From NCBI GenBank assembly GCA_011390435.1, contig JAABSK010000045.1, positions 1 through 15,373 of the forward strand: a DNA stretch of 15,373 nucleotides, in the 5' to 3' direction. The notes below the pieces were generated by a model. The model saw only the letters and a list, made by a program, of their open reading frames with translations, was not told where the DNA came from and searched no databases. The DNA comes from Desulfobacteraceae bacterium. Lineage in GTDB: Bacteria > Desulfobacterota > Desulfobacteria > Desulfobacterales > Desulfobacteraceae. The position numbers and the translations under genes were made by a program. Each line of letters starts with the position of its first letter. Position 1 is the first letter of the stretch. Shown here piece after piece: positions 7,047 through 14,036 of the stretch.

Positions 7047-8537
7047 ATGATTCTCGAACGATTCCCAGATCAACAGGCCTTTTCAGCCCTTGCCGGTCAG
7101 TATAATGTAATTCCGGTGTGCGCCCGTGTGCTGGCTGACACGGAAACCCCGGTCTCAGTCCTTGAAAAATTCTATTCTCCAGCAGCAGAAAGTTTTCTGC
7201 TGGAAAGTGTTGAAGGCGGTGAACGCTGGGCACGATACAGCTTTATGGGCCTGCGCGCCCACGGCACCATCAAAGTCTTTAAAGACCACGTTCAGATACA
7301 GACCCAGGACAGTACGCTGACAAAAGATCACTTCAATGACCCAATGGGGATGATCCGCTCGTTCTCTGACGGGTTTATGCCGGCCCCCATGCCGGAACTG
7401 CCACGGTTCTGGAGCGGGTTTACCGGATACTGCTCCTACGAGATGGTATCATTTTTTGAAGAAATTCCGGTCCAGCTCCCTGAACAGACACCATATGCCC
7501 ATTTTATCATTCCCGATGAGATGATCATTTTTGACAATGTCCAGCAAACCCTTACCTGTCTGAGGATCTGTTATCTGGACAAAAACCAGGACCCCCTGGC
7601 GGTATTTGACCAGGCAGTTTCAGACCTGGAAACCATGCTCAAAACCCTCAAGGCTCCCTTGATCCCCAGAAGCCTTTCACCCTGCCCGGACATTTCACTC
7701 CAGGCACAAACCCCTGCAGATGAATACATGGCCGGCGTTGAAACGATCAAACACCATATTGTGGAGGGTGATATTTTTCAGGCAGTATATTCCCAGCCCT
7801 TTTCCTGTACAACCAATGTGGACCCCCTTCAGATCTACCGCGCCCAGCGCTATATCAACCCGTCTCCCTACATGTTCTTCATGAATTTTACTGATCTGGT
7901 CATTGCAGGTTCTTCTCCTGAAACCATGGTCCGGCTGGAAAATGGTGTTGCCACCCTCCGGCCGATTGCCGGGACCCGTCCGCGCGGTGCAACCGAGCAG
8001 GAAGACCGGAAACTGGCAGATGAACTGCTCAATGATGAAAAAGAAAAAGCCGAGCATGTGATGCTCATCGACTTGGGCCGGAACGATCTGGGCCGGGTGG
8101 CAGAGGCAGGAACGGTCCAGGTGACCGACACAATGGTGATTGAACGCTATTCCCATGTCATGCATCTGGTCTCCAACATCACCTGCGATATCAAAGCCGG
8201 CCTGGATGCCTATGACCTGTTCAAAGCCACTTTTCCTGCGGGGACCCTGACCGGTGCACCCAAAATCAAGGCCATGGAAATCATCTCCGGACTTGAAAAA
8301 ACACCCAGAAAAGTTTATGGCGGAGCTGCAGGATACATCTCATTTACCGGGAACATGGATTTTGCCATTACCATCCGGACAGCAGTAATGGAAAACGGTA
8401 CACTGACGGTTCAGGCCGGTGCCGGCATTGTGTATGATTCAAATCCGGAAGCGGAACTGCTTGAATGCCGGAACAAGGCAAAAAGCGTGGAAATGGCACT
8501 GAAACTTGCGCTTTCAAATCATGGTGGAGACAAATAA
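7047..8537 (+). CDS. trpE: Anthranilate synthase component I
   Basis: A 496-residue TrpE, the chorismate-binding large subunit that, with glutamine-derived ammonia from TrpG, makes anthranilate in the first committed step of tryptophan synthesis. LLES at 51-54 marks the feedback tryptophan site in the N-terminal domain. The chorismate-binding domain (about 225-490) carries PSPYMFF (272-278), GSSPET (288-293), RPIAGTRPRG (305-314), IDLGRNDLGR (341-350), TGAPK (402-406) and the C-terminal E-rich segment around 467-475. The TrpE identity, rather than PabB or an isochorismate synthase, follows from the LLES site and the operon. The ATG at 7047 has AAGGAA 8 nt upstream. It is first in the operon and one base from trpG. 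Confidence 0.98.
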   Translation: MILERFPDQQAFSALAGQYNVIPVCARVLADTETPVSVLEKFYSPAAESFLLESVEGGERWARYSFMGLRAHGTIKVFKDHVQIQTQDSTLTKDHFNDPMGMIRSFSDGFMPAPMPELPRFWSGFTGYCSYEMVSFFEEIPVQLPEQTPYAHFIIPDEMIIFDNVQQTLTCLRICYLDKNQDPLAVFDQAVSDLETMLKTLKAPLIPRSLSPCPDISLQAQTPADEYMAGVETIKHHIVEGDIFQAVYSQPFSCTTNVDPLQIYRAQRYINPSPYMFFMNFTDLVIAGSSPETMVRLENGVATLRPIAGTRPRGATEQEDRKLADELLNDEKEKAEHVMLIDLGRNDLGRVAEAGTVQVTDTMVIERYSHVMHLVSNITCDIKAGLDAYDLFKATFPAGTLTGAPKIKAMEIISGLEKTPRKVYGGAAGYISFTGNMDFAITIRTAVMENGTLTVQAGAGIVYDSNPEAELLECRNKAKSVEMALKLALSNHGGDK

Positions 8538-8538
8538 A

Positions 8539-9108
8539 ATGAACGTTGCAGTGATTGACAATTACGACTCTTTCACCTTTAACCTGGTGCACTATATTCT
8601 CTATACCGGCGCCAGTGTTGAGGTGTTCCGGAACGATAAAATCAGTATTGACGACCTTACCGCTTTGAATCCGGACCGGATTGTTATCTCTCCTGGGCCT
8701 GGACGTCCTGAAGATGCCGGCATCTCAATGGATGTCGTATCCTGCCTTTCAGGAAAAATACCCATTCTCGGGGTCTGCCTGGGCCATCAGGTCATCGGCC
8801 AGAGTTTCGGCGGCAAGGTGATTCACGCCAAAAAAATCATGCATGGCAAAACATCCCAGGTGACAGCCGATGGTGACCATATCTATAAAGGTATCAACAA
8901 GCCCTTTACTGTCATGCGCTACCATTCCCTTGCCATTTCCGAAGAAGACTTTCCTGAAGCACTTTTGATCACCGCCAGAACTGAAGACGGGGAAATCATG
9001 GGCATCCGTCACAAAGATCATCCCACTCAAGGCGTCCAGTTTCACCCTGAATCATTTATGACCACCGTGGGAAAACGGCTGATCAGAAATTTCATTAAAG
9101 GAGCGTAA
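8539..9108 (+). CDS. trpG: Anthranilate synthase component II (glutamine amidotransferase)
   Basis: A 189-residue class I glutamine amidotransferase that hydrolyses glutamine and passes ammonia to TrpE. The active-site triad is intact: C80 in GVCLGHQ, and H169 and E171 in FHPES. SPGPG at 51-55 is the oxyanion-side loop. The length is that of a stand-alone TrpG/PabA, not fused to TrpD or TrpE. The ATG at 8539 is chosen because the family starts at MNVAVIDNYDSF and GGAG (8526-8529) lies 9 nt upstream. An in-frame ATG at 8506 would begin inside trpE. One base separates it from the trpE stop. As in other bacteria it might also serve para-aminobenzoate synthesis if no pabA exists elsewhere. Confidence 0.97.
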   Translation: MNVAVIDNYDSFTFNLVHYILYTGASVEVFRNDKISIDDLTALNPDRIVISPGPGRPEDAGISMDVVSCLSGKIPILGVCLGHQVIGQSFGGKVIHAKKIMHGKTSQVTADGDHIYKGINKPFTVMRYHSLAISEEDFPEALLITARTEDGEIMGIRHKDHPTQGVQFHPESFMTTVGKRLIRNFIKGA

Positions 9109-9112
9109 CACC

Positions 9113-10132
9113 ATGACCTTTACCGAAAATCTTAAAAAAATTATTTCCAGACAGGATCTGGATCAGGACAGCAGCGCATCCATGCTGATGGATATTTTTT
9201 CAGGACAGATCACACAAGCGCAGGTCGGTGCATTTATGGCTGCACTTGCGACAAAGGGCGAGACCTTTGAAGAGCTGGCCGGTGCAGCCCGGGCCATGCG
9301 CAGAAAAGCTGTCCGTATCCAGACCCGGTCCCGTCAGGTGATCGACACCTGCGGTACCGGAGGAGATGCTTCCGGTTCTTTTAATATTTCCACAACAACC
9401 GCCTTTGTGGTTGCAGGTGCAGGGGTTACCGTTGCCAAGCATGGAAATCGGAGTATCTCAAGCAAATGCGGCAGTGCCGATGTCCTGGAAGCCCTCGGAG
9501 TCAATCTGGATGTTGAACCTGAAATTGTAGAAGAAGCCATCAATGAAATCGGTATTGGCTTCATGTTTGCCCCCCTGTATCACGGATCCATGAAATATGC
9601 AGGACAAGCCCGTATGGAATGCGGCATTCGAAGTATCTTCAACATGCTGGGCCCGCTTACCAATCCGGCAGCTGCAACCTGCCAGCTGCTCGGGGTGTAT
9701 GCGCCGGAACTGACAGAAATGTTTGCCCAGACCCTGAATCTTTTAGGGGTCAAAAAAGCATTTGTGGTTCATGGACATGACGGTATGGATGAAATCACCA
9801 CCACAGACAAGACACGGGTCACCGAACTCAATGACGGCCTTATCCGCACATACGAACTTGACCCCCTTACATATTTTGATGCCTATTCAACACCGGATGA
9901 ACTCAGAGGCGGTGATGCAAACGATAATGCCGGTATTCTCCTTGATATTTTAAGCGGTGCCCCCGGCCCGAAACGAGATATTGTGGTGTTAAATTCTGCT
10001 GCAGCACTGGTGGCCGCCCAAAAAGCAGACACCATCCAAGAGGGGCTCCTGCTGGCTGCGGAAACCATTGATTCTCAAAAAGCAAAACAGAAACTGGATG
10101 CCTTGATTCAATACACACAGGAGAACGGATGA
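9113..10132 (+). CDS. trpD: Anthranilate phosphoribosyltransferase
   Basis: A 339-residue TrpD that transfers the phosphoribosyl group of PRPP to anthranilate, the second dedicated step of the pathway. The PRPP-binding glycine loop DTCGTGGD is at 78-85. KHGNRSISSKCGSAD spans 109-123, and the metal-binding acid pair is D226-E227 in GHDGMDE. The length is normal for the family, and there is no fused TrpG domain. The ATG at 9113 follows the trpG stop by 4 nt; its ribosome-binding site AAAGGAG (9097-9103) lies inside the end of trpG, 9 nt upstream, consistent with coupled translation. Confidence 0.98.
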   Translation: MTFTENLKKIISRQDLDQDSSASMLMDIFSGQITQAQVGAFMAALATKGETFEELAGAARAMRRKAVRIQTRSRQVIDTCGTGGDASGSFNISTTTAFVVAGAGVTVAKHGNRSISSKCGSADVLEALGVNLDVEPEIVEEAINEIGIGFMFAPLYHGSMKYAGQARMECGIRSIFNMLGPLTNPAAATCQLLGVYAPELTEMFAQTLNLLGVKKAFVVHGHDGMDEITTTDKTRVTELNDGLIRTYELDPLTYFDAYSTPDELRGGDANDNAGILLDILSGAPGPKRDIVVLNSAAALVAAQKADTIQEGLLLAAETIDSQKAKQKLDALIQYTQENG

Positions 10133-10133
10133 T

Positions 10134-10943
10134 ATGGCTGTGGAAGGATTTTTAAAAACCGTACTGGCTGAAACCACCCGAGAGGTGGCCTGTTCCCGGG
10201 CACGGATTCCTCTGGCCGCCATCAGGCGCAGTGCTGAACAGGCACCGCCTGGTGCTGATTTTTTATCTGCCCTGGGCAGCAGCAGCCGTGAGAATATCGG
10301 CATTATTGCAGAGATCAAAAAAGCATCTCCATCCAAAGGCGATATCCGCCCGGACCTTGATGTGAATGCCTATGCCCGTTATTACACCAATGCCGGGGCC
10401 CGTGCCATTTCCGTTCTGACCGAGCCTGTCTATTTCAAGGGCACGCTTCAGGACCTCCGGCAGGTGTGTGCCGCAACCCATATTCCAGTGCTGAGAAAAG
10501 ATTTTACCGTCAGCGAATACCAGATCTATGAGGCAAAAGCGTGCGGTGCATCTGCAATCCTGCTGATCACCACCGCCCTCAGTAAAGGCCAGCTCAAAGA
10601 TTATATTCATCTGACCCGGGAAACCGGCATGGAGCCGCTGATCGAAATCACGTCTGAAAAAGAATTTGAGATTGCCTATGATTGCGGGGCAAAAGTGATC
10701 GACATCAACAACCGCAACCTTGAAACCCTGAAAACCGACCTGAACGTTTCAAAACGCATCGCCGCCATCCTCCCGGATGAGATCATTGCAGTGGAAGCCA
10801 GCGGCATTTCCAGTTTTACCGATATTCAAAACGGACTGTCCTCAGGGTTTGTCAACTTTCTGGTGGGCGAAAGCATTGTAAGGGCTGACGACCCTGAATC
10901 CTTTATCCGGCATCTGCGGCAGGCGGATCCTGAAGAGGCATAA
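10134..10943 (+). CDS. trpC: Indole-3-glycerol-phosphate synthase
   Basis: A 269-residue stand-alone TIM-barrel TrpC that closes and decarboxylates CdRP to indole-3-glycerol phosphate. Conserved catalytic residues are visible: E60 and K62 in AEIKKASPSKG, K122 in LRKDF, E171 in PLIEI and N192 in INNRNL. The usual ESGI motif on a late strand reads EASGI here (E221, A222, S223), so alanine falls where the family glutamate should be, or the glutamate is displaced by one residue. This is the residue corresponding to E210 of the Sulfolobus enzyme. The rest of the fold is intact and the gene sits in its operon, so it is probably active. The ATG is 1 nt after the trpD stop, with AGGAGA (10119-10124) 9 nt upstream. 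Confidence 0.97.
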   Translation: MAVEGFLKTVLAETTREVACSRARIPLAAIRRSAEQAPPGADFLSALGSSSRENIGIIAEIKKASPSKGDIRPDLDVNAYARYYTNAGARAISVLTEPVYFKGTLQDLRQVCAATHIPVLRKDFTVSEYQIYEAKACGASAILLITTALSKGQLKDYIHLTRETGMEPLIEITSEKEFEIAYDCGAKVIDINNRNLETLKTDLNVSKRIAAILPDEIIAVEASGISSFTDIQNGLSSGFVNFLVGESIVRADDPESFIRHLRQADPEEA

Positions 10944-10947
10944 ATCA

Positions 10948-11613
10948 ATGCATCCGCATCAATTCAAGCGCCCATGGATCAAAATCTGCGGGTTTACAGA
11001 TCCTGAAAATGCTCGGGAATGTGCCCGGTTCAATCCGGATGCCATGGGGCTGGTTTTTTTTCCCAGAAGCCCGCGTAATGTATCCAGAGATCAGGCGAAG
11101 CAGATCACTGCCGTTCTGCCGGATACAATTCTCTCCATTGGCGTATTTGTGGATTCAACATATGATGAAATCATGGAGACGGTTCAGCACTGCCGGTTAA
11201 AAGGGGTACAGCTTCACGGCAATGAGCCTTTTGAAATGATCGACCGGCTGCTTGCAGAAAATCTTGTGGTGATCAAGGCCCTGTTTGCAGAAAGACCGCC
11301 CTTTCTGCACCAGGCATCCGCTTTCAGGCGGGCCTCATTTCTATTAATTGAACATGGAAAAGGAACCCTGCCCGGCGGAAATGCAGATGTCTGGAATTAT
11401 GAAATCGCCGGCAGCATACAGACAGATACGCCGGTGATTCTGGCCGGCGGACTGAATCCAGACACCATTTCAAGCGCATGTCAACTGGCCAGACCTTCAG
11501 GCGTGGATGTGTCATCCGGGGTGGAAACGTCTTTCGGGATCAAAGATCCTGAAAAAGTCCGGCGGTTTATTGAACAGATTGATACCGGCTACCGCCTCCC
11601 AAAACCGTTTTGA
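10948..11613 (+). CDS. trpF: Phosphoribosylanthranilate isomerase
   Basis: A 221-residue TIM-barrel TrpF that isomerises phosphoribosylanthranilate to CdRP (Amadori rearrangement). KICGFT near the N-terminus provides the catalytic base C14. VQLHG (87-91), VILAGGLNPD (163-172) and GVDVSSGVE (185-193) are typical. The general-acid position, aspartate in well-studied enzymes (LLLD), is E135 here (FLLIEHGKG), followed by PGGNADVWNY instead of the usual GGTGxxFDW. This may be a subfamily variant. The ATG follows trpC by 4 nt with a weak AAGAGG (10933-10938) upstream. It is the last gene of the operon. Only 32 nt separate it from the convergent LysM gene, and no clear terminator hairpin is visible there. 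Confidence 0.95.
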   Translation: MHPHQFKRPWIKICGFTDPENARECARFNPDAMGLVFFPRSPRNVSRDQAKQITAVLPDTILSIGVFVDSTYDEIMETVQHCRLKGVQLHGNEPFEMIDRLLAENLVVIKALFAERPPFLHQASAFRRASFLLIEHGKGTLPGGNADVWNYEIAGSIQTDTPVILAGGLNPDTISSACQLARPSGVDVSSGVETSFGIKDPEKVRRFIEQIDTGYRLPKPF

Positions 11614-11645
11614 CCCGTTCTGGCACCCGCAGAGACTCGCATGTT

Positions 11646-12344
11646 TTAGCGGATCAGCAGATTGTTGCCAGGATAAATATCCGCATCTGGCTCCAGGTTG
11701 TTGAGTTTTCTCAGTTCCTGAACGGTGGTGTTGTACTGTTTGCTGATACTGTAAAGAGTTTCACCTTTTTTAACGGCATGAAACAGATCTGTTTTTTTTG
11801 CAGCTTTTTTCACTGGTGGTGCCGTACGCTTTGAAGGTTCAGGTGTTGGCACAGAAACAATCGATTTTGGTGCCGCAGTCTGGGCGGTGGTTTTCAAGGA
11901 GCTGATTGTTTTCTCAATCCCGGCAATGCGGTCAATCACTGAATCAAATTTTACGGAAAACGCGGTTTCCAGGCGGGTCAGCCGCTGATCCAGAAGGTCT
12001 GCCGGAAGAGCCCCTTTTCCATCCGGGCTGCCCGCAACTGTTCCTGAATCTGTCATATTTTGAACGCTTTTTTCCAGCACGCTGATTCTGCTCTCAAAGT
12101 CACCCAGGGCTCCAGAAGACAGTTCTGACGTGGCCTGATCGGTTTTTGAGGTACCGGACCTGAAGAATATCAAAAATACGAGCAAGGTCACCAGAAGTGC
12201 CCCTGCAATAATAAACGCAAATTCATTTTTTTTAATCATTGTGGTATCAAACCGCTTTTCCAAACCCGTGTCATCTGACACTTTTTTGTTTGAACTGGTC
12301 TGAGGTGTTGATTTCTGGGATCCGGGCCTGTTTTTGAATTTCAT
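11646..12344 (-). CDS. Membrane-anchored LysM-domain protein
   Basis: A 232-residue protein. It has a charged cytoplasmic N-terminus (1-40), a single transmembrane helix at about 42-62, a periplasmic linker with heptad-like stretches at about 80-155, a Pro/Lys/Ala-rich spacer (160-185) and one C-terminal LysM domain (188-232; FHAVKKGETLYSISKQYN, ending LEPDADIYPGNNLLIR). LysM binds N-acetylglucosamine polymers, so the protein probably tethers the inner membrane to peptidoglycan. No catalytic domain is present. The ATG at 12344 is chosen because AGGAG lies 7 nt upstream; the in-frame ATG at 12383 has no ribosome-binding site. The gene has its own promoter at 12455-12484. Function beyond peptidoglycan binding cannot be assigned. 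Confidence 0.85.
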   Translation of the reverse strand: MKFKNRPGSQKSTPQTSSNKKVSDDTGLEKRFDTTMIKKNEFAFIIAGALLVTLLVFLIFFRSGTSKTDQATSELSSGALGDFESRISVLEKSVQNMTDSGTVAGSPDGKGALPADLLDQRLTRLETAFSVKFDSVIDRIAGIEKTISSLKTTAQTAAPKSIVSVPTPEPSKRTAPPVKKAAKKTDLFHAVKKGETLYSISKQYNTTVQELRKLNNLEPDADIYPGNNLLIR

Positions 12345-12454
12345 GGCAATGCTCCTGAATAATTTTTCAACTCCTCTCTTCATACCATTTTAAACCTGAT
12401 TTTCAAGCGATAAACGAACCCGTCCCTCAAATTTGGCTATTGTACTGAATCTGT

Positions 12455-12484
12455 ATTCTATGGTAGGGTTTTAAAAACTGCCAA
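12455..12484 (-). promoter_or_regulatory. Candidate promoter of the LysM gene
   Basis: On the - strand TTGGCA (12484-12479) and TAGAAT (12460-12455) each match consensus at five of six positions and are 18 nt apart. Transcription would start near 12448, giving a leader of about 104 nt. A weaker rightward pair, TTGGCT (12433-12438) and TATTCT (12454-12459, 15-nt spacer), overlaps the same -10 region and could serve the divergent SUMF1-like gene. Confidence 0.5.
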
Positions 12485-12510
12485 TTTGACATATTCGTGG
12501 GAAAAAACAG

Positions 12511-13371
12511 ATGCGACTCCTTACTGATGGACTTAAAATCATTTTTTTTGTGCTGCTCGCCTGCCTGGTCATGCTCCCCTCTGCTGTTGTTGCAGAGGTT
12601 TACACCAACAAACTGGGCATGCGATTTGTTCTGATCCCCAAAGGCGAGTTTATCATGGGCAGCCCCACGTCAGAAATGGGCCGTCAGTGGAATGAAAAAC
12701 AACACCGCGTCATTATTTCCAAAGACTTTTACATGGGTGAAACCGAAGTTACTCAGGGGCAATGGGAAAAACTGGTGGGATTCAACCCGTCTGCATTTGC
12801 AAATCTCGGCAAAAATTATCCGGTGGATACGGTCTCCTGGGAACAATGTATTGAATTCATCCGCGTCCTCAACCAGTGGGAAAACACCAACAAGTATCGA
12901 CTGCCCACTGAAGCTGAATGGGAATATGCCTGCAGAGCCGGATCAACAGACGCATTTTCAAAAGGTCCCATCACCACGGTCTCCTGTAATGAACCAGAAC
13001 CCGCCCTGATTGAAACAGCCTGGTACTGCTATAATTCAGGCCTGGCAAACCCGGCCCGGGATTTTAAACCCCACCCGGTAAAAACCAAGCTTCCAAACCA
13101 GTTCGGCCTTTACGATATGCACGGCAATGTCCAGGAATGGGTCATGGATTCATGCAACTGGCGAAATTTTTTGAGAACGCGGGTCGGTGCTGTTACAGAT
13201 ACGTATGAAGAGAATATTGTCGATCCACTGAGCACCAAGGGAAGTCACCGGATCATCAGAGGCGGCGGCTGGTTCCAGAACGGAAAATACCAGAGAAGTG
13301 CCTACCGGGGATATTACAAACCTACAGCCAAGCGCAATTCCCTTGGGTTTCGCATTGTCAGAATGCCGTGA
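12511..13371 (+). CDS. Secreted SUMF1/FGE-sulfatase-fold protein lacking the FGE cysteines
   Basis: A 286-residue exported protein. Residues 1-28 form a signal peptide with likely cleavage after VVA (A28). LLAC at 15-18 is an imperfect lipobox, a less likely alternative because a hydrophobic stretch continues after it. The rest is one FGE-sulfatase domain: IPKGEFIMGS (42-51), FYMGETEVTQGQW (73-85), RLPTEAEWEYACRAG (130-144), GLYDMHGNVQEW (199-210), RIIRGGGW (247-254) and NSLGFRIV (276-283). Copper-binding formylglycine-generating enzymes have two active-site cysteines shortly after RGGSW; here that stretch (252-270) has none, so sulfatase activation is unlikely. Family members include ergothioneine-type oxidases, NirV-like and many uncharacterised secreted proteins. 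The ATG has a weak GTGGGA 8 nt upstream. It stands alone, divergent from the LysM gene. Confidence 0.85.
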   Translation: MRLLTDGLKIIFFVLLACLVMLPSAVVAEVYTNKLGMRFVLIPKGEFIMGSPTSEMGRQWNEKQHRVIISKDFYMGETEVTQGQWEKLVGFNPSAFANLGKNYPVDTVSWEQCIEFIRVLNQWENTNKYRLPTEAEWEYACRAGSTDAFSKGPITTVSCNEPEPALIETAWYCYNSGLANPARDFKPHPVKTKLPNQFGLYDMHGNVQEWVMDSCNWRNFLRTRVGAVTDTYEENIVDPLSTKGSHRIIRGGGWFQNGKYQRSAYRGYYKPTAKRNSLGFRIVRMP

Positions 13372-13372
13372 T

Positions 13373-13393
13373 CAGGAAACCCTGTCATTTTTT
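13373..13393 (+). terminator. Weak candidate terminator after the SUMF1-like gene
   Basis: CAGG-AAAC-CCTG (13373-13384) forms a short 4-bp stem, extendable by two pairs past a bulged T, and is followed by TCA and six Ts (13388-13393). It starts 2 nt after the stop codon in the 63-nt convergent gap. On the opposite strand GCATTGATGCG followed by six Ts gives an equally weak signal for the leftward operon. Confidence 0.3.
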
Positions 13394-13434
13394 ACAAAAA
13401 ACGCATCAATGCTTATACGCTTATCAAAACCGGT

Positions 13435-13737
13435 TTATAAAAGCCGTTTCTTGATTTTCTTAAAATTTTCCAGCCGTTGCTGAACCACCAGCAACATCAG
13501 CCACTTTTCCAGCAGTTCAGCCATTTTGTTTTCCGGTTTTTCCGAAAACGTTCCATCCGATTTTTTTTTTGCTGCCGTGTTCTGGGTGCGTTCCATGCCG
13601 GCAAGGATTTCCGGCATCGGCTGTCCAGAATCAGAAGCCTCGGCGTACAAGGCTGAATAGATGTCATGGGCCTCAGAATAATGGCCCTGGGATTCATACA
13701 GTTTGGCAAGCTCAAGCGTTCTGATTGTGTGGGTCAT
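13435..13737 (-). CDS. Small TPR-like protein
   Basis: A 100-residue protein. Residues 5-34 (TIRTLELAKLYESQGHY, then SEAHDIYSALYAE) match a single tetratricopeptide repeat, including the L-A-x-x-Y, G-x-Y and A-x-x-I-Y spacing. A polar Lys/Ser-rich linker follows (about 48-70), then an amphipathic helix at 72-98 with LEKWLMLL and a basic end. There is no signal peptide or membrane segment, so it is cytosolic. The C-terminal helix could bind a partner or a membrane surface. Its ATG overlaps the ftsB stop as ATGA, with a good ribosome-binding site GGGAG 6 nt upstream, so it is translated in coupling with ftsB. The operon suggests a link to division or envelope assembly, but no function is recognised. 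Confidence 0.75.
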   Translation of the reverse strand: MTHTIRTLELAKLYESQGHYSEAHDIYSALYAEASDSGQPMPEILAGMERTQNTAAKKKSDGTFSEKPENKMAELLEKWLMLLVVQQRLENFKKIKKRLL

Positions 13738-14036
13738 TGCAAACTCCCTTTATTGACCGGGTTATCCTTGAAAATCAGCTCTGATTCTTCTGCCATGCCG
13801 TGCTCATGCTTTGCCAGGTGGCGGATATAATCGATATCGGTTTTCAGGCGGTGGATCTCCTGCTCAAGCCGCTGATTTTCCTGGTCAATGACATGAATCT
13901 GTTCATTTATCACTGCTTCCTGGTTTTTGAAATCCACATAATCCTGTATTCCATTTTGACTGAAGACCATCAGGAAACATAATGCGGCAACAGCAAAAAA
14001 AACAATCCCCAGGCCTGTCTTCTCAAGTGTGGTCAT
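13734..14036 (-). CDS. ftsB: FtsB/DivIC-type septum formation protein
   Basis: A 100-residue bitopic membrane protein of the septum-formation-initiator family. It has a short cytoplasmic N-terminus (1-7), one transmembrane helix (about 8-26), a periplasmic coiled coil (about 36-70, IDQENQRLEQEIHRLKTDI) and the family motif IRHLAKHEHGMAEESELIF at 71-89, comparable to the I-x-x-[IL]-A-[RK]-x-x-x-G-M consensus. FtsB, with FtsL and FtsQ, links early divisome assembly to activation of septal peptidoglycan synthesis. The start ATG at 14036 overlaps the murJ stop as ATGA; the ribosome-binding site is weak, so translation probably depends on coupling to murJ. The length is typical. Confidence 0.88.
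   Translation of the reverse strand: MTTLEKTGLGIVFFAVAALCFLMVFSQNGIQDYVDFKNQEAVINEQIHVIDQENQRLEQEIHRLKTDIDYIRHLAKHEHGMAEESELIFKDNPVNKGSLQ

Noticed and set aside
8506..8538. Longer trpG start at the ATG at 8506 inside trpE
   Set aside because: The added residues are out-of-frame trpE sequence; the family starts at MNVAVIDNYDSF, which has its own ribosome-binding site.
11614..11645. Intrinsic terminator between trpF and the LysM gene
   Set aside because: The 32-nt gap has only an AAAAC-C-GTTTT repeat overlapping the trpF end, whose one-base loop cannot form a usable hairpin, and no T-run follows.
12345..12383. Longer LysM protein start at the ATG at 12383
   Set aside because: It has no ribosome-binding site, and the ATG at 12344 has AGGAG 7 nt upstream.
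12511..13371. Annotation as formylglycine-generating enzyme or sulfatase modifier
   Set aside because: The two catalytic cysteines expected after the RGGSW-type motif are absent.
13427..13436. AAACCGGTTT palindrome as a terminator or operator
   Set aside because: A 10-bp palindrome without a loop, with no T-run or promoter nearby; probably chance in AT-rich convergent sequence.
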